A stretch of DNA of 64,000 bases, from positions 45,765-109,764 of the forward strand of contig CAZSXU010000013.1 in the NCBI GenBank assembly GCA_964610505.1, read 5' to 3'. Shown in pieces: positions 44,128 through 52,685 of the stretch. The notes under the pieces were generated by a model, which did no database searches, had not been told where the DNA came from, and saw nothing but the letters and a program-made list of their open reading frames with translations. The translations under genes were made by a program, and so were the position numbers. The stretch's first letter is position 1, and each line of letters opens with the position of its first letter. The stretch is from CAZSXU01 sp964610505. GTDB taxonomy: Bacteria > Arandabacterota > Arandabacteria > JAGLYR01.

Positions 44128-44407
44128 GCCACAGATTTCACAGTTGAGCATTGTGTTGAGGCAAGTTCTTGCCTCAACGGGGAAGAACAGGATCAAGAGC
44201 GAGCCACAGATTTCACAGATCTGAAAAACGGTGAGGGAGCTTTCGCCGAGTGGTTCATCATGGGGCCCGGGTTTCCGTGTTTGAGCATATACTCCCAGGC
44301 GACAGCCGGGTGTACACGGACGCATCGCCTGGTGTGGAGTCGGATCGCAGATCCGAATCCACAGAGTTGTTCCGCTTTGAATCCGTGTCATCTGTGAAAT
44401 CTGTGGC
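44128..44407. repeat. Dispersed intergenic repeat, type I copy (before tatD)
   Basis: It is bounded by GCCACAGATTTCACAG and GAAATCTGTGGC. A second left end starts at 44203. It contains the perfect hairpin GTTGAGGCAAG-TT-CTTGCCTCAAC (44155-44178) and the type I core with GGTGAGGGAGCTTTCGCC, CATCATGGGGCC and TTGAGCATATACTCCCAGG. A central GTGGAGTCGGATC...GATCCGAATCCAC hairpin follows. It fills the 350-bp gap between the tRNA-binding gene and tatD. Confidence 0.85.
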
Positions 44408-44461
44408 TAAGGCTCTTGACCTTGCACCTTCGATATGTGTGGGTCTGCCCTTGAGGTCTTC

Positions 44462-45226
44462 ATGATCGATACGCATGCGCATCTGACGTCGAAGCAATAC
44501 GATCGCGACCGCGACAACGTGATCGAACGCGCGCGGGAGGCGGGCGTCAGCAAGATCATCACGGTCGGCACCGATCCCGCGGACTGGGAACAGGCCGTGG
44601 CTCTGGCCGGCTCGCACAAAGACGTTTTCGCCGTGGTCGGCCTGCATCCTCACGATGCGGAAGGGTGGGCGGATGACATCCTTCGCACCCTTGAGGCGCA
44701 CGCGTCCAATAAGAAAGTCCTGGCGATCGGAGAGATCGGTCTGGATTTCTATCGGGACTATGCGGCACGGGAAGCACAGCGGCGGGCCTTCCGGGAGCAG
44801 ATTCGTCTTGCGCGCAAGGTGGAACTTCCCGTGGTGATTCACTCCCGCGACGCCTCTCGAGAGGTGCTGAAGATCCTTGAGGAGGAAGACGCCGGCGCCG
44901 TGGGCGGCGTACTCCACTGTCTGCCCGCGGACCCCGATCTTGCGGTGGAGGGGGAACGGATGGGATTCTATTTATCGCTGGCCGGAGTTATCACCTATGA
45001 CAAGGGCGCGCGAGACGGCATCGTGCGAAACGCCTCCCCGGAGCGCCTCCTCGTGGAGACGGACTGCCCGTACCTGACGCCGGTTCCCCATCGCGGCAAG
45101 CGAAATGAACCGGCGTATGTCTCATATACGATCCAGAAGCTGGCCGAGATCCTGGCGACCTTCCCCAAAGAGGTCACGCGCCTCACGACGGAAAACGCCC
45201 TCCGGGCTTTCCGTCTTGAGACGTAG
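44462..45226 (+). CDS. tatD: TatD-family metal-dependent deoxyribonuclease
   Basis: This 254-residue TIM-barrel hydrolase of the TatD family has all metal-ligand motifs: IDTHAHL at the N-terminus, GLHPHDA, IGEIGLDFYRDYA, VIHSRDA, LHCLPAD and ETDCPYLTPVPHRGK. Family members are 3'-5' exonucleases or DNases involved in repair and DNA turnover. The ATG at 44462 begins exactly at the conserved strand; an in-frame ATG at 44435 lies in repeat-derived sequence and is unlikely. It is flanked on both sides by repeat elements. Confidence 0.95.
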   Translation: MIDTHAHLTSKQYDRDRDNVIERAREAGVSKIITVGTDPADWEQAVALAGSHKDVFAVVGLHPHDAEGWADDILRTLEAHASNKKVLAIGEIGLDFYRDYAAREAQRRAFREQIRLARKVELPVVIHSRDASREVLKILEEEDAGAVGGVLHCLPADPDLAVEGERMGFYLSLAGVITYDKGARDGIVRNASPERLLVETDCPYLTPVPHRGKRNEPAYVSYTIQKLAEILATFPKEVTRLTTENALRAFRLET

Positions 45227-45240
45227 AGACCCAACCCCGA

Positions 45241-45521
45241 GCCACAGATTGCACAGATCTGAAAGACGGTGAGGGAGCTTTCGCCGGGTGGTTCATCATG
45301 GGGCCGGGCTTCCGTGTTTGAGCATATACTCCCAGGCAACAGCGGGGTGTCGACAAACGCATCGCGTGATGTGGATTCGGATCGTGGATTCGAATCCACA
45401 GATCTCTCGTCTTGAATCCGTGTAATCTGTGCAATCTATGGCTAAGGCCCTTGATCTTGAATCTGCGTAATCTGCGGAAAAGGTTGGATTCTGAACCGGT
45501 GTGGTCGGTGTAATCTGTGGC
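45241..45521. repeat. Dispersed intergenic repeat, type I copy (after tatD)
   Basis: It starts GCCACAGATTGCACAGATC 14 bp after tatD. It repeats the type I core (GGTGAGGGAGCTTTCGCC, GTTCATCATGGGGCC, TTGAGCATATACTCCCAGGC). It has a GTGGATTCGGATC...GATTCGAATCCAC hairpin and ends twice, at 45442 and again at 45521. The final GTAATCTGTGGC touches the stop codon of the convergent gene. Confidence 0.85.
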
Positions 45522-46798
45522 TAGCGTTTTGATTTCGATGACCTCAAGGCGCTCTCCGCGGCAGCGTAGGCGGTTCCGATCACACTCCCGACCGTGCGGG
45601 AGTATGGATACACCTTTACGTTGCCCGCAAACGTCATCCCGGGGATACACTCGTCCAGATCCGAAGTCCTTGAGGCGAAGTCTTTATCGAAGACCGGTGT
45701 GGCGTGGGCGGATCGGAATACCTTTCCTTCAATCACCGTCACCTTGTCAAACATCTTCTCGAGACTTTCGACGTAGAGGTTCAGAATCTCCTCATCGGAT
45801 TTCTCGAACAGCGGGTCATCCTGCTTCAGGTAGTTCGCGCAATGGATGATCGTGTGGCTGTACGACTCCAGTCTGGACTGATTCACAAGCACCCGGAACG
45901 CGATATCAGGATCCAGCACGTTTATCCAGTAGAGAGATGTCAGCTCCTCTTCAATCGAAAAGAGCCCGCAGACCACCGCCTGGTACTCGACCGTCGTCTC
46001 GAACGGGACGTTCTTCGGAATGTCTGCAAACACCGTCAACGGTAGCGTGTTGATGACGTGACGACCCGAGAAGTACTGATCGCCGCTCCGGACGTTGAAA
46101 CCGTCAGGCGTCGATTCGATTCCCTCCACCGGAGCGTTGAGCCTGAGATCACAGAAGGGGCGAATCTCCTCCTCGATCCGGTCCGTGAGGGTTACCAGGC
46201 TTCCCCGGAGATAGGCGAATTTCTCACCACCCTTGACGTCGGACTTGGCGGACGAGAGTCCCTTGATTCGACCCTGGAGAAATCCGGCCGAGATCCGCGC
46301 CGGAGGAATCCCGAACTTGTTGAGCAACATGGGGCGCATCATCCGCTCGTAGATGTTCCGGCTCCAGTCCCGGATGACCCATTCTTCCGCATTTAGGCCC
46401 TCGAGGCTCTTCCCCTCCACGCGCTTTGCCTTGAGAACGCCCAGCCCGAAACGGACTCGATCGACGAGAGAGAGAGGGGAGAACCGAATGAGATCGAGCG
46501 GGGTGCTGAAGCGATGGAACTTCTCATCAATGTAGAACCCCATGCGCGTGTCGGACCAGAGAAGCTCGTGACCGAGGCCCATCTTCTCGATGAGATGGAT
46601 GACGTGGCCGTCTTCCGGCTTGATGTGGTGATAGAACGTCTCGACCGGTGCCCCGTCGATGTCCGTGGAACCCGCCAGTCCGCCGGTCCTGTCCGCGGCT
46701 TCGAGGATCGTGCTCCCGACCCCCCGCTCGGCCAATCGATGCGCGGCCGCCAGGCCGGCCATCCCGCCCCCCAGAATCAGAACCCGGTCGTCATCCAA
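45521..46798 (-). CDS. FAD-dependent amine-oxidase/UDP-galactopyranose-mutase-like oxidoreductase
   Basis: This 425-residue flavoprotein has a dinucleotide-binding N-terminus VLILGGGMAGLAAAHRLAERG followed by ILEAADRTGGLAGS. A conserved FYHHIKPEDGHVIHLIEKMGL follows, and the C-terminal FAD motif GMTFAGNVKVYPYSRTVGSVIGTAYAAAESAL. This architecture is shared by protoporphyrinogen-oxidase-like and UDP-galactopyranose-mutase-like proteins that often sit in surface polysaccharide loci. The exact substrate is unknown. It starts with TTG behind GGGGGG. The next genes upstream on this strand encode a YbhN-like and a GT-C-like membrane protein. Confidence 0.8.
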   Translation of the reverse strand: MDDDRVLILGGGMAGLAAAHRLAERGVGSTILEAADRTGGLAGSTDIDGAPVETFYHHIKPEDGHVIHLIEKMGLGHELLWSDTRMGFYIDEKFHRFSTPLDLIRFSPLSLVDRVRFGLGVLKAKRVEGKSLEGLNAEEWVIRDWSRNIYERMMRPMLLNKFGIPPARISAGFLQGRIKGLSSAKSDVKGGEKFAYLRGSLVTLTDRIEEEIRPFCDLRLNAPVEGIESTPDGFNVRSGDQYFSGRHVINTLPLTVFADIPKNVPFETTVEYQAVVCGLFSIEEELTSLYWINVLDPDIAFRVLVNQSRLESYSHTIIHCANYLKQDDPLFEKSDEEILNLYVESLEKMFDKVTVIEGKVFRSAHATPVFDKDFASRTSDLDECIPGMTFAGNVKVYPYSRTVGSVIGTAYAAAESALRSSKSKR

Positions 46799-46810
46799 GG
46801 CAACCCCCCG

Positions 46811-47077
46811 ACCACAGATTACACGGATTCAAGAGCCAATCCCCGGGCACGGATTACGGAGATAGGCCATAGGGTGAAGCAACTCCTTGCCCCAGCAGGG
46901 GCGAATTACAACCGAACACTTCACGTGGAGTCTACCGGTCGTTGTCCCGGAGCGGCCATGCCGTGGCGCATTCGACGTGTTGCAGACCCTATCGCCTGGG
47001 CCGGTGGGGCGGATCAATGATGCGGCCCACCAGGAAAGTACCCGCCTCTCATCTGTGTACTCTCTGCAATCTGCGGT
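46811..47077. repeat. Dispersed intergenic repeat, type II copy
   Basis: It begins ACCACAGATTACACGGATT and ends CTGCAATCTGCGGT. The interior shares CGCCTGGGCCGGTGGGGCGG...CCCACCAGG and ACCCGCCTCT with the copy at 60336-60577 and, more weakly, with 38582-38788. It fills the 302-bp space between two leftward genes. Confidence 0.75.
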
Positions 47078-47100
47078 AAGGCACTCGATCTTCGAATGTT

Positions 47101-48042
47101 TCACGAATCCGTCTTGTGCCACAACACCAATCCCACCAGGCCGCAGGATAGTATCACCAATCCGTAGAGCACCGACATCAGAAATGCGATTTCCTCCGGA
47201 ACACCGCCCAGCGGAAGAAGGGCCACGGCGCCCACCTCTCGAATGCCCCACCCACCGTAGGACAGCGGAAGATGCATCGAGACAATGATCGGAGGAACGA
47301 TCACCATACAGGCGAGAAGCCCGATCGGATGTCCGAGCGCGCGGCCGAGGATCATGAACGTCAGCACCACGGAGAGAACCACGACTCCGGACGTGACCGC
47401 AATCTCGGAAATCGTTCGAGGCGTCCGGGGTCGATCCAGATCGCAGAGAAGGAGAATCAGAAACCGGATCGGCCGGACGACCCGCCGCGTGAGCTTCCGG
47501 CCCCTCATCGTCAGTACGGCGATTCCCAGGCCTCCGAGACCCATGAGCGAGACCAGGGCGATGAGGTGGAAGGGACGGGGTTCGGTCAACACTCTGCCGT
47601 AGAGCGGTATCAGTAGAATCGTGGCTGCCAAGAGGGCCATGAACCCGAACGCCCTGGCGAGTAGAACGGCACGCGTCACACGAAGCGTGTCACCCGGTCG
47701 GCGGAGGACCAGGACCTTGACGACATCGCCGCCGAACCCGGTGGGCAGCAGCTGGTTGAACCAGATGCCGACAAAGTGGGCCCTGAGAACCGAGAGAAAA
47801 CCCAGCCGGCGGTGAAGTTGAAGCAGGATGTAGTGAAGCCGGAGACTGGCCACGACCTGTCCAACGGCGAAGACAGCGACCGCCAGAAGAATGCCCTCCA
47901 CACGAGATCCGCGCAGGGCCTCTGCGATCTCCGCGTCGGATCCCACCCTGCGCCAGACGAGGAATAGCAACACCACGCTGACGCCGATCTTGATCCCGCC
48001 GATGATCTTTCTACGATTCGGCTGTACGCTGCGATCCGTCAT
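47101..48042 (-). CDS. YbhN/UPF0104 (lysylphosphatidylglycerol-synthase TM-like) membrane protein
   Basis: This polytopic protein of about 313 residues has the LPG_synthase_TM pattern. An N-terminal span (GGIKIGVSVVLLFLVW) is followed by HYILLQLHRRLGFLSVLRAHFVGIWFNQLLPTGFGGDVVKVLVLRR. The C-terminus has MHLPLSYGGWGIREVGAVALL. Proteins of this family lack the catalytic MprF domain and are often found with glycosyltransferases as lipid or glycolipid transport candidates. The ATG at 48042 is preferred; it overlaps the 3' end of the next upstream gene by 32 bases, implying co-expression. Confidence 0.82.
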   Translation of the reverse strand: MTDRSVQPNRRKIIGGIKIGVSVVLLFLVWRRVGSDAEIAEALRGSRVEGILLAVAVFAVGQVVASLRLHYILLQLHRRLGFLSVLRAHFVGIWFNQLLPTGFGGDVVKVLVLRRPGDTLRVTRAVLLARAFGFMALLAATILLIPLYGRVLTEPRPFHLIALVSLMGLGGLGIAVLTMRGRKLTRRVVRPIRFLILLLCDLDRPRTPRTISEIAVTSGVVVLSVVLTFMILGRALGHPIGLLACMVIVPPIIVSMHLPLSYGGWGIREVGAVALLPLGGVPEEIAFLMSVLYGLVILSCGLVGLVLWHKTDS

Positions 48043-49609
48043 CGGGAAGACTCCCGGTCCATCCCGGCTTTCCCGGGTCCTTCCGGTGAAGGAGAATCTG
48101 ATCCGGTTTGAGCCCCGGCCAGGGCACGGGCGCGAACTCGCGTGTGAGATAGGTCCAGAGAAACACCTGCATATCCTGGAACCGCCTGTGATCATGATCG
48201 CCGGAGCGCGCGTTGGAAATCAGCACCCACTGCGTTTTGCTCCGCTCAAGGCGATCCATCATCTGCTGCTGTTTCCCCTCCGTATGGGGCCAGGCCGGCA
48301 TCGGGTCCCACACGGGACACTCCCGCTTCAAAATACAGTACAGCGCGGGTTCTTGGGGGGCAATCAGCAAACTCTCACCCGGGGACACGTGTTCCCGGAC
48401 CAGTCTCCTCATGCTCTCGATCGCCTCGGCCTGCCAGGAGAGAACCCAGATGGTGTCCTCTGCCAGCCGCGTCCGAACGAAAACGCCCTCGGGAGCTCTG
48501 AGTCTGTGAAAGGCCATGCTCCCGGCCAATCCCGCCGGCAGCGTGGCGGCGATGAGAGCGGCCGCACATGCGATCCGCGCGGCCCGACGGCCCTCGATGA
48601 ACTGCGTGAGGGCGACGAGACCGAGAAGAAGTGGGGCCATCGACTCGGCCAGGTGACTGAGGTCGGCTCGCGAAAACGCGTGGTGGCAATAGAAGAGCGC
48701 CACGAACGTTGAAGCCGGCAGCAGAGGGTGCCGCTCGACCCGCCATCGACGGGAAAAGAACAGAATGCCCAGAGAGATCCCCAGGAAAAGTGGAATCAAC
48801 AGGAAGGACGCCGCAATGGAGGCCTCCCGCGCGAGACCGGAACTCCAGGTTCCACAGTCCAGTGTCCATGGCCAGGGGACCGGTAGCGGAGAATTCAAGC
48901 CTCCCCGGGTGTATAGAAAGACCACGGATTCGACGAAGCTTCCCCAGAAACGCGGCACCCCAAGCGCCATCACCAGCATGGGCGAATAGCCGAGAATCAC
49001 CCCCGCCAGCCAGATGCCCACCCCTCCGGGGAGACCCTCGGGCCGGAATCGGATCCGCATGAACGTTATGAGCGAAACAAAGGCCAGGAAGCAGTAGAGG
49101 CCCAGGTTGCGGCCGAAGAACGCGGCCGCGCCCACGAACATGCCGGCGGCCAGAAATCGGCCTCGAGAGGGATGCTCCAGCAATCGCACGGCGAGGAATA
49201 CGGCCATCATGGAGATGGATGACTCAAAGATCTTGTAATGGGGAAACATCCAGAGCGTCAAGCACACCCCGGCCAGCGCAAGGCCGGTGTGGTTGCGGAT
49301 CACGCGCGTGAGGGCCAGGAGTCCGCAAAGCAGCCCCACCATCTGGAACAGCGCCGTGGACTTTCGGAGCCCGAGAATCCCCTGGCCGAAGATGTGAGAC
49401 GTGGCCGAAACCCAGTAGTACCTTCCGGGATCGTACGAACGGAAGTCGCGAATGGGAACGTGGCCGGCTGAGGTTTGGACGGCTCCATACCAGAGGTACC
49501 CTTCGTCGCAGAAATCGAGACCGGTGCCGTTCTGCAGCCAGTGGGAGAGGAGCACGAGAGCCAGGGCGAGAACAGCTACGTACCATGGCTGGATCGAGCT
49601 TCGAGGCAT
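48011..49609 (-). CDS. Polytopic GT-C-like membrane glycosyltransferase, putative
   Basis: This protein of about 532 residues has an N-terminal anchor (YVAVLALALVLLSHWL) and about ten more hydrophobic segments. After the first span comes GTGLDFCDEGYLWYGA and RDFRSYDPGRYYWVS, acidic-residue loops as in GT-C (PMT/ArnT-like) enzymes that use lipid-phosphate sugars. A soluble C-terminal part follows (ALYCILKRECPVWDPMPAW). I do not recognise a named family, so the assignment rests on topology and the loop-1 acidic motif. ATG 49609 is chosen; ATG 49672 is an alternative. Confidence 0.6.
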   Translation of the reverse strand: MPRSSIQPWYVAVLALALVLLSHWLQNGTGLDFCDEGYLWYGAVQTSAGHVPIRDFRSYDPGRYYWVSATSHIFGQGILGLRKSTALFQMVGLLCGLLALTRVIRNHTGLALAGVCLTLWMFPHYKIFESSISMMAVFLAVRLLEHPSRGRFLAAGMFVGAAAFFGRNLGLYCFLAFVSLITFMRIRFRPEGLPGGVGIWLAGVILGYSPMLVMALGVPRFWGSFVESVVFLYTRGGLNSPLPVPWPWTLDCGTWSSGLAREASIAASFLLIPLFLGISLGILFFSRRWRVERHPLLPASTFVALFYCHHAFSRADLSHLAESMAPLLLGLVALTQFIEGRRAARIACAAALIAATLPAGLAGSMAFHRLRAPEGVFVRTRLAEDTIWVLSWQAEAIESMRRLVREHVSPGESLLIAPQEPALYCILKRECPVWDPMPAWPHTEGKQQQMMDRLERSKTQWVLISNARSGDHDHRRFQDMQVFLWTYLTREFAPVPWPGLKPDQILLHRKDPGKPGWTGSLPDDGSQRTAES

Positions 49610-49839
49610 GACGTTTGGTTTTCTCCCCCGAGGGTTGTCGACAATCCGAACCGCCGGGGCGATCCCGGCCATTGTCGGCTCTCAGAGAGATACTGTACGG
49701 CATTCTCCGGTGCATGTACAAACCAGAATCCCAATGCCGAATTGCGCCGGGAGTGGCGAGGGGGTATGATATGCAGGCAATCCGAGACTGGAACGCCGAA
49801 CACCGGGCATTCACTGAATTCATCGAACACGGAGGGGCA

Positions 49840-51096
49840 GTGAAGGCAAGACTTGCTCTGACACTGATGCTTGCAGGCTCGGCGGCACTCTCTTGCCGCG
49901 AGGACCGGCCGGCCGAGCCACCGGCGCCGGCCGGCACCCAACTCAGTGAGCAACTCCGGTCTCTGGGCTATATCGATTTCACGCGGGTTGTGGAGCGGGA
50001 TGCAGGCAAAAGTGGAGTGACGTGGCATGACCTTGAGCGCAGCCATCCCGGCTACAACCTGTACAACACGAGAACGGACAACCGGGCCCGCCTGGTGAGC
50101 ATGGACGGCGACATTGTCCACGAGTGGTACAATCCCGACCTGGAGGGTACGTGGCACCACATCGAGATGACGCCCACCGGAGACCTGCTGGTTCTGGTCA
50201 AGGGCGGGTACGCGGCGCGCCTTCTCTGGGATTCCAGCGTGAGCTGGAAGGCTCTCATGAACGCGCACCATGACGTGAGTATCTCCGAAGACGGGAGTCT
50301 CTTTGTCCTCGACCGGGAAATCGCAAGCATCTCTCTCGGACCGGTCGGGGTGCCGATCGTGAATGATGCAATCGCACTCCTTTCGGCCGGCGGGGATGTC
50401 TTGCAACGGACATTCCTCTATGACCTTCTGAAGGATCGGCTGTCCCGGCGGAGACTGGTTGGGATCCTGCTGTCTCGGTGGTTCAAGCGAGACGAAGGAA
50501 ACCTCGAACGGTACGACGTCTTCCATACCAACACGATCGAACTCGTAGATCGAGATCTAGGGGGATTCCCCACGCGGGGTGGTTTTCTGATCTGCGTTCG
50601 AGAGCTCGATCTGGTGGCGATTCTGGACCCGAATGTAGAGGAGATCGTCTGGAGCTGGGGCCCGGGAGAGCTCGATCGTCCCCATCAGCCGAGCCTCACG
50701 CGGCGGGGGCATGTGCTCATCTTCGACAACGGCTTCAGCCGAGGGTTCAGTCGTGTGGTCGAGGTGAATCCCGCCACCGGCGAGATCGTATGGGAATACG
50801 GGGCAGAACCGGTAGATCCCTTTTTCTCGGCGTGGCGCGGCGGCGCGCAGGAGCTGGCCAATGGAAACGTACTCATCACCGAGTCCGATGCCGGTCGGGC
50901 TTTTGAGGTCACCCGGGACGGCGAGATCGTCTGGGAATTCTTCAATCCCGATCTCGTGGAGCAGGCCGACGGGGACATTAGGCGAGGCGCCATCTATCGG
51001 ATGACGAGAATCGAGGCGGCCATAGTAGAGACGTTGCTGGAGTCCCCGGGGTCATCTCGGGCCGGGCGAAGTGCGCACCCGGCATCCGGAAGCTAA
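49840..51096 (+). CDS. Arylsulfotransferase (ASST)-like lipoprotein
   Basis: This 418-residue protein starts at a GTG with GGAGGGG four bases upstream. A short signal sequence (LALTLMLAGSAALS) precedes Cys, suggesting a lipoprotein. The body resembles the ASST beta-propeller. It has recurring blade motifs of the type DGDIVHEW, EEIVWSW, TGEIVWEY and DGEIVWEF, plus histidine strands WHHIEMTPTGDLLVL, HHDVSISEDGSLFVL and HTNTIELVDRD. ASST enzymes move sulfate between phenols in the periplasm. Whether this one does, or only shares the fold, is unclear. It is divergent from the GT-C-like gene. Confidence 0.75.
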   Translation: MKARLALTLMLAGSAALSCREDRPAEPPAPAGTQLSEQLRSLGYIDFTRVVERDAGKSGVTWHDLERSHPGYNLYNTRTDNRARLVSMDGDIVHEWYNPDLEGTWHHIEMTPTGDLLVLVKGGYAARLLWDSSVSWKALMNAHHDVSISEDGSLFVLDREIASISLGPVGVPIVNDAIALLSAGGDVLQRTFLYDLLKDRLSRRRLVGILLSRWFKRDEGNLERYDVFHTNTIELVDRDLGGFPTRGGFLICVRELDLVAILDPNVEEIVWSWGPGELDRPHQPSLTRRGHVLIFDNGFSRGFSRVVEVNPATGEIVWEYGAEPVDPFFSAWRGGAQELANGNVLITESDAGRAFEVTRDGEIVWEFFNPDLVEQADGDIRRGAIYRMTRIEAAIVETLLESPGSSRAGRSAHPASGS

Positions 51097-51290
51097 GGGT
51101 TCTCGTGCTCGCGGATTCCCACCGCCGCGGAACGGCGTCCGTTTCCGATTCACCGATACGTGTGGCATAGCCGCGCCCGGTGGTGCGCTTCGGTACATGC
51201 TCCGCGGCATCGTCATTTGGCATCGGGTCTCCCGGACGGTCGGGAAACGGCTACTGCCGCGTAGGACACTGCGGATCTTCGGCCCGCTGC

Positions 51291-51319
51291 TTGACGCTTG
51301 GCATCTCCCCCGGTAGTGT
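51291..51319 (+). promoter_or_regulatory. Putative promoter of the pyrimidine catabolism operon
   Basis: TTGACG (51291-51296) and TAGTGT (51314-51319) are spaced by 17 bp, 49 bp before the preT ATG. The rpmH promoter candidate has the same -10 and spacing. The rest of the 272-bp upstream region shows no clear operator. Confidence 0.5.
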
Positions 51320-51368
51320 AGTAGGGTGACGGGGAGACGGTACGACGCGCAGATCGTGAGGGGCCGCA

Positions 51369-52682
51369 ATGGACAAAGGCTACACAATGGACCAGGCACT
51401 TGCGGAAGCCTCGCGGTGCCTACTCTGTCATGATGCTCCCTGCTCCAGAGGTTGTCCTGCGGGTACGGAACCGGACCGGTTCATCAGAAAACTGCGCTTT
51501 CGAAATCTCAAGGGCGCGGTGTCCGTCATCAAAGAGCACAACATTCTGGGTGGAGTCTGCGCCGTCATCTGCCCGACCTGCACGCTGTGCGAACGGGAAT
51601 GTCTGGCGTCCGGGATCTCGAGGCCGATCGAAATCGGCAAGATCCAGCGATTCCTCGTAGAGTACGGATGGAGAATCGGGTTCCATCCGGTTGCGCCTGG
51701 ACCTTCGAACGGCGTCAAGGTGGCCGTGATTGGGGCCGGGCCGTCGGGGTTGGCGTGCGGAGCCGAATTGGCCAAGGGGGGCTACCGGGTCGTTGTGTTC
51801 GAGAAGCTCCCGAGGGCGGGCGGGATGCTGCAGTACGCCATCCCCGAGCATAGGCTGAGCCGGGAGTTTGTGGACCGCGAGATTGCCGACGTGGAAGCTC
51901 TCGGGGTCGAGTTCAAGTATAAGACCCCGATCGAAACTCAGGCGGATCTCGACCGCTTGTTGGCCGAAGGGTTCGAAGCCGTCTACGTGGCGACCGGTTC
52001 CTGGAAATGCACGGGACTCAATGTGCCGATTCGGGATTCAAAGGACATCTTCGATGCAATCTCCTTCCTGGCGCTTGCCAGGAGGAATCCGTCTGGATTC
52101 GCGGATCTCGTCAAGGGAAGAGAGGTCGCCGTGATCGGTGGCGGCGACACGGCGATCGACGCCGCCGTCTCCGCCCGGAGATCGGGAGCCGAGGCCGCAT
52201 CCATCATCTACCGTCGCACCTTCAATGAAATGCCGGGTTCTCTCGAAGAGAAGGAAGCGGCCGTGAGGGCGGGAGTCAACCTGATCGTCCTCACTCAACC
52301 GACGGACTACACGATCGAGGACGGACGGGCGAAGGGATTGACGGTTGTGAGAAACCGCCTCGGGGCCCTTGACGAGTCGGGTCGACGGCGGCCCGTGCCC
52401 ATCGAGGGGAGCGAACACCGGATCGGGGCCGACATGATTGTCGAAGCTATTGGGCTGGTACCCGACAGTTCCATTACGCAATTGTCGGATCTCAAGTTTG
52501 ACCACCGGAACCGTATCGTTGTTCATGATGGAGGAAGGACTGCACGAGAGAGAGTCTTCGCCGGAGGCGACGCCGTGAGGGGCGGGTCGATTGTCGCGTG
52601 GGCGGTGGCCGATGGCAAAGAGGCCGCTCGCTCAATCGACCGCATGTTCGGAGGGACATCCGGGTCCGCGCACGGAGAATAG
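51369..52682 (+). CDS. preT: Dihydropyrimidine dehydrogenase subunit PreT (NAD(P)H-accepting)
   Basis: This 437-residue flavoprotein is the electron-input half of bacterial dihydropyrimidine dehydrogenase. Two Fe-S cysteine clusters lie at the N-terminus (CLLCHDAPCSRGCP and CPTCTLCERECL). An FAD motif VAVIGAGPSGLACGAELA follows, then an NAD(P)H motif VAVIGGGDTAIDAAVSARR and IIYRRTFNEMP. GltD-type proteins share this layout, but the preA gene four bases downstream identifies the role. It starts at ATG 51369 and is the first gene of the catabolic cluster. Confidence 0.93.
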   Translation: MDKGYTMDQALAEASRCLLCHDAPCSRGCPAGTEPDRFIRKLRFRNLKGAVSVIKEHNILGGVCAVICPTCTLCERECLASGISRPIEIGKIQRFLVEYGWRIGFHPVAPGPSNGVKVAVIGAGPSGLACGAELAKGGYRVVVFEKLPRAGGMLQYAIPEHRLSREFVDREIADVEALGVEFKYKTPIETQADLDRLLAEGFEAVYVATGSWKCTGLNVPIRDSKDIFDAISFLALARRNPSGFADLVKGREVAVIGGGDTAIDAAVSARRSGAEAASIIYRRTFNEMPGSLEEKEAAVRAGVNLIVLTQPTDYTIEDGRAKGLTVVRNRLGALDESGRRRPVPIEGSEHRIGADMIVEAIGLVPDSSITQLSDLKFDHRNRIVVHDGGRTARERVFAGGDAVRGGSIVAWAVADGKEAARSIDRMFGGTSGSAHGE

Positions 52683-52685
52683 GCC

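Noticed and set aside
46920..46940. CTTCACGTGGAG as a third parS site
   Set aside because: Only the central CACGTG-type core matches; the outer arms deviate too much and it lies about 30 kb from the other sites, inside a repeat element.
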